From a virus: DNA of 28,424 bases. How positions within the stretch are numbered: position 1 is the stretch's first letter; each line of letters begins with the position of its first letter. The DNA lies in IMG/VR virus record IMGVR_UViG_3300044712_000564, positions 1 to 28,424 of that record; one strand, 5' to 3'. Position numbers and translations under genes: made by a program. The notes under the pieces were generated by a model. The model searched no databases, was not told where the DNA came from, and saw only the letters and a program-made list of their open reading frames with translations. Positions 28,412 to 28,424 of the stretch are shown here, in pieces.

Positions 28412-28424
28412 AACCGCTCCCGAG

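Overview
The window is part of a tailed-phage genome or prophage with a contractile tail. G+C is high (about two thirds by eye), GTG and TTG starts are frequent, and genes are packed head to tail with ATGA/GTGA/TTGA overlaps. There are no tRNA, rRNA, transposase or CRISPR signals. The host cannot be named; a GC-rich bacterium is likely. The head genes follow the HK97 order. The tail set (DUF3383-like sheath, small tube, Dit-like protein, baseplate plug, hub, Gp138-like spike, gp25, gpJ, DUF2612-like protein) resembles small-baseplate myoviruses of the Pam3 type. These family names rest on sequence patterns I recognise, not on searches.

Right to left on the minus strand, one late block runs from 28332 to 2920. 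It encodes small and large terminase, portal, prohead protease, major capsid, a 64-aa protein, four connector or neck proteins, sheath, tube, and the tail assembly chaperone with a -1 frameshifted long form. Tape measure, baseplate proteins, three large adhesin or fibre-like proteins (a beta-propeller, a 722-aa repeat protein, an 820-aa esterase) and a lysis region follow. The lysis region has a holin-like protein, three further small membrane or exported proteins and a DUF1906-like lysin. Two small gaps inside this block, before portal and before gpJ, hold sigma70-like promoters whose -10 lies 6 nt from the ATG, as expected for leaderless mRNAs. TerS has the same -10 arrangement.

Left of the late block, positions 1450-2972 carry six small plus-strand genes of unknown function. 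Two copies of a type II hammerhead ribozyme lie between them, each overlapping the stop codon of the gene before it and ending just before the ribosome binding site of the gene after it. This is the most unusual part of the window: an operon whose mRNA should cut itself into three pieces, with an 816-nt middle piece carrying three ORFs.

At the far left, 1-1225 is a divergent minus-strand operon. It encodes a ribbon-helix-helix protein, a 75-aa protein, an Ala/Trp-repeat protein and the start of a RecB/Cas4-like PD-(D/E)XK nuclease cut by the window edge. The AT-rich gap 1226-1449 holds divergent promoters and an inverted repeat that could be the operator of the ribbon-helix-helix protein.
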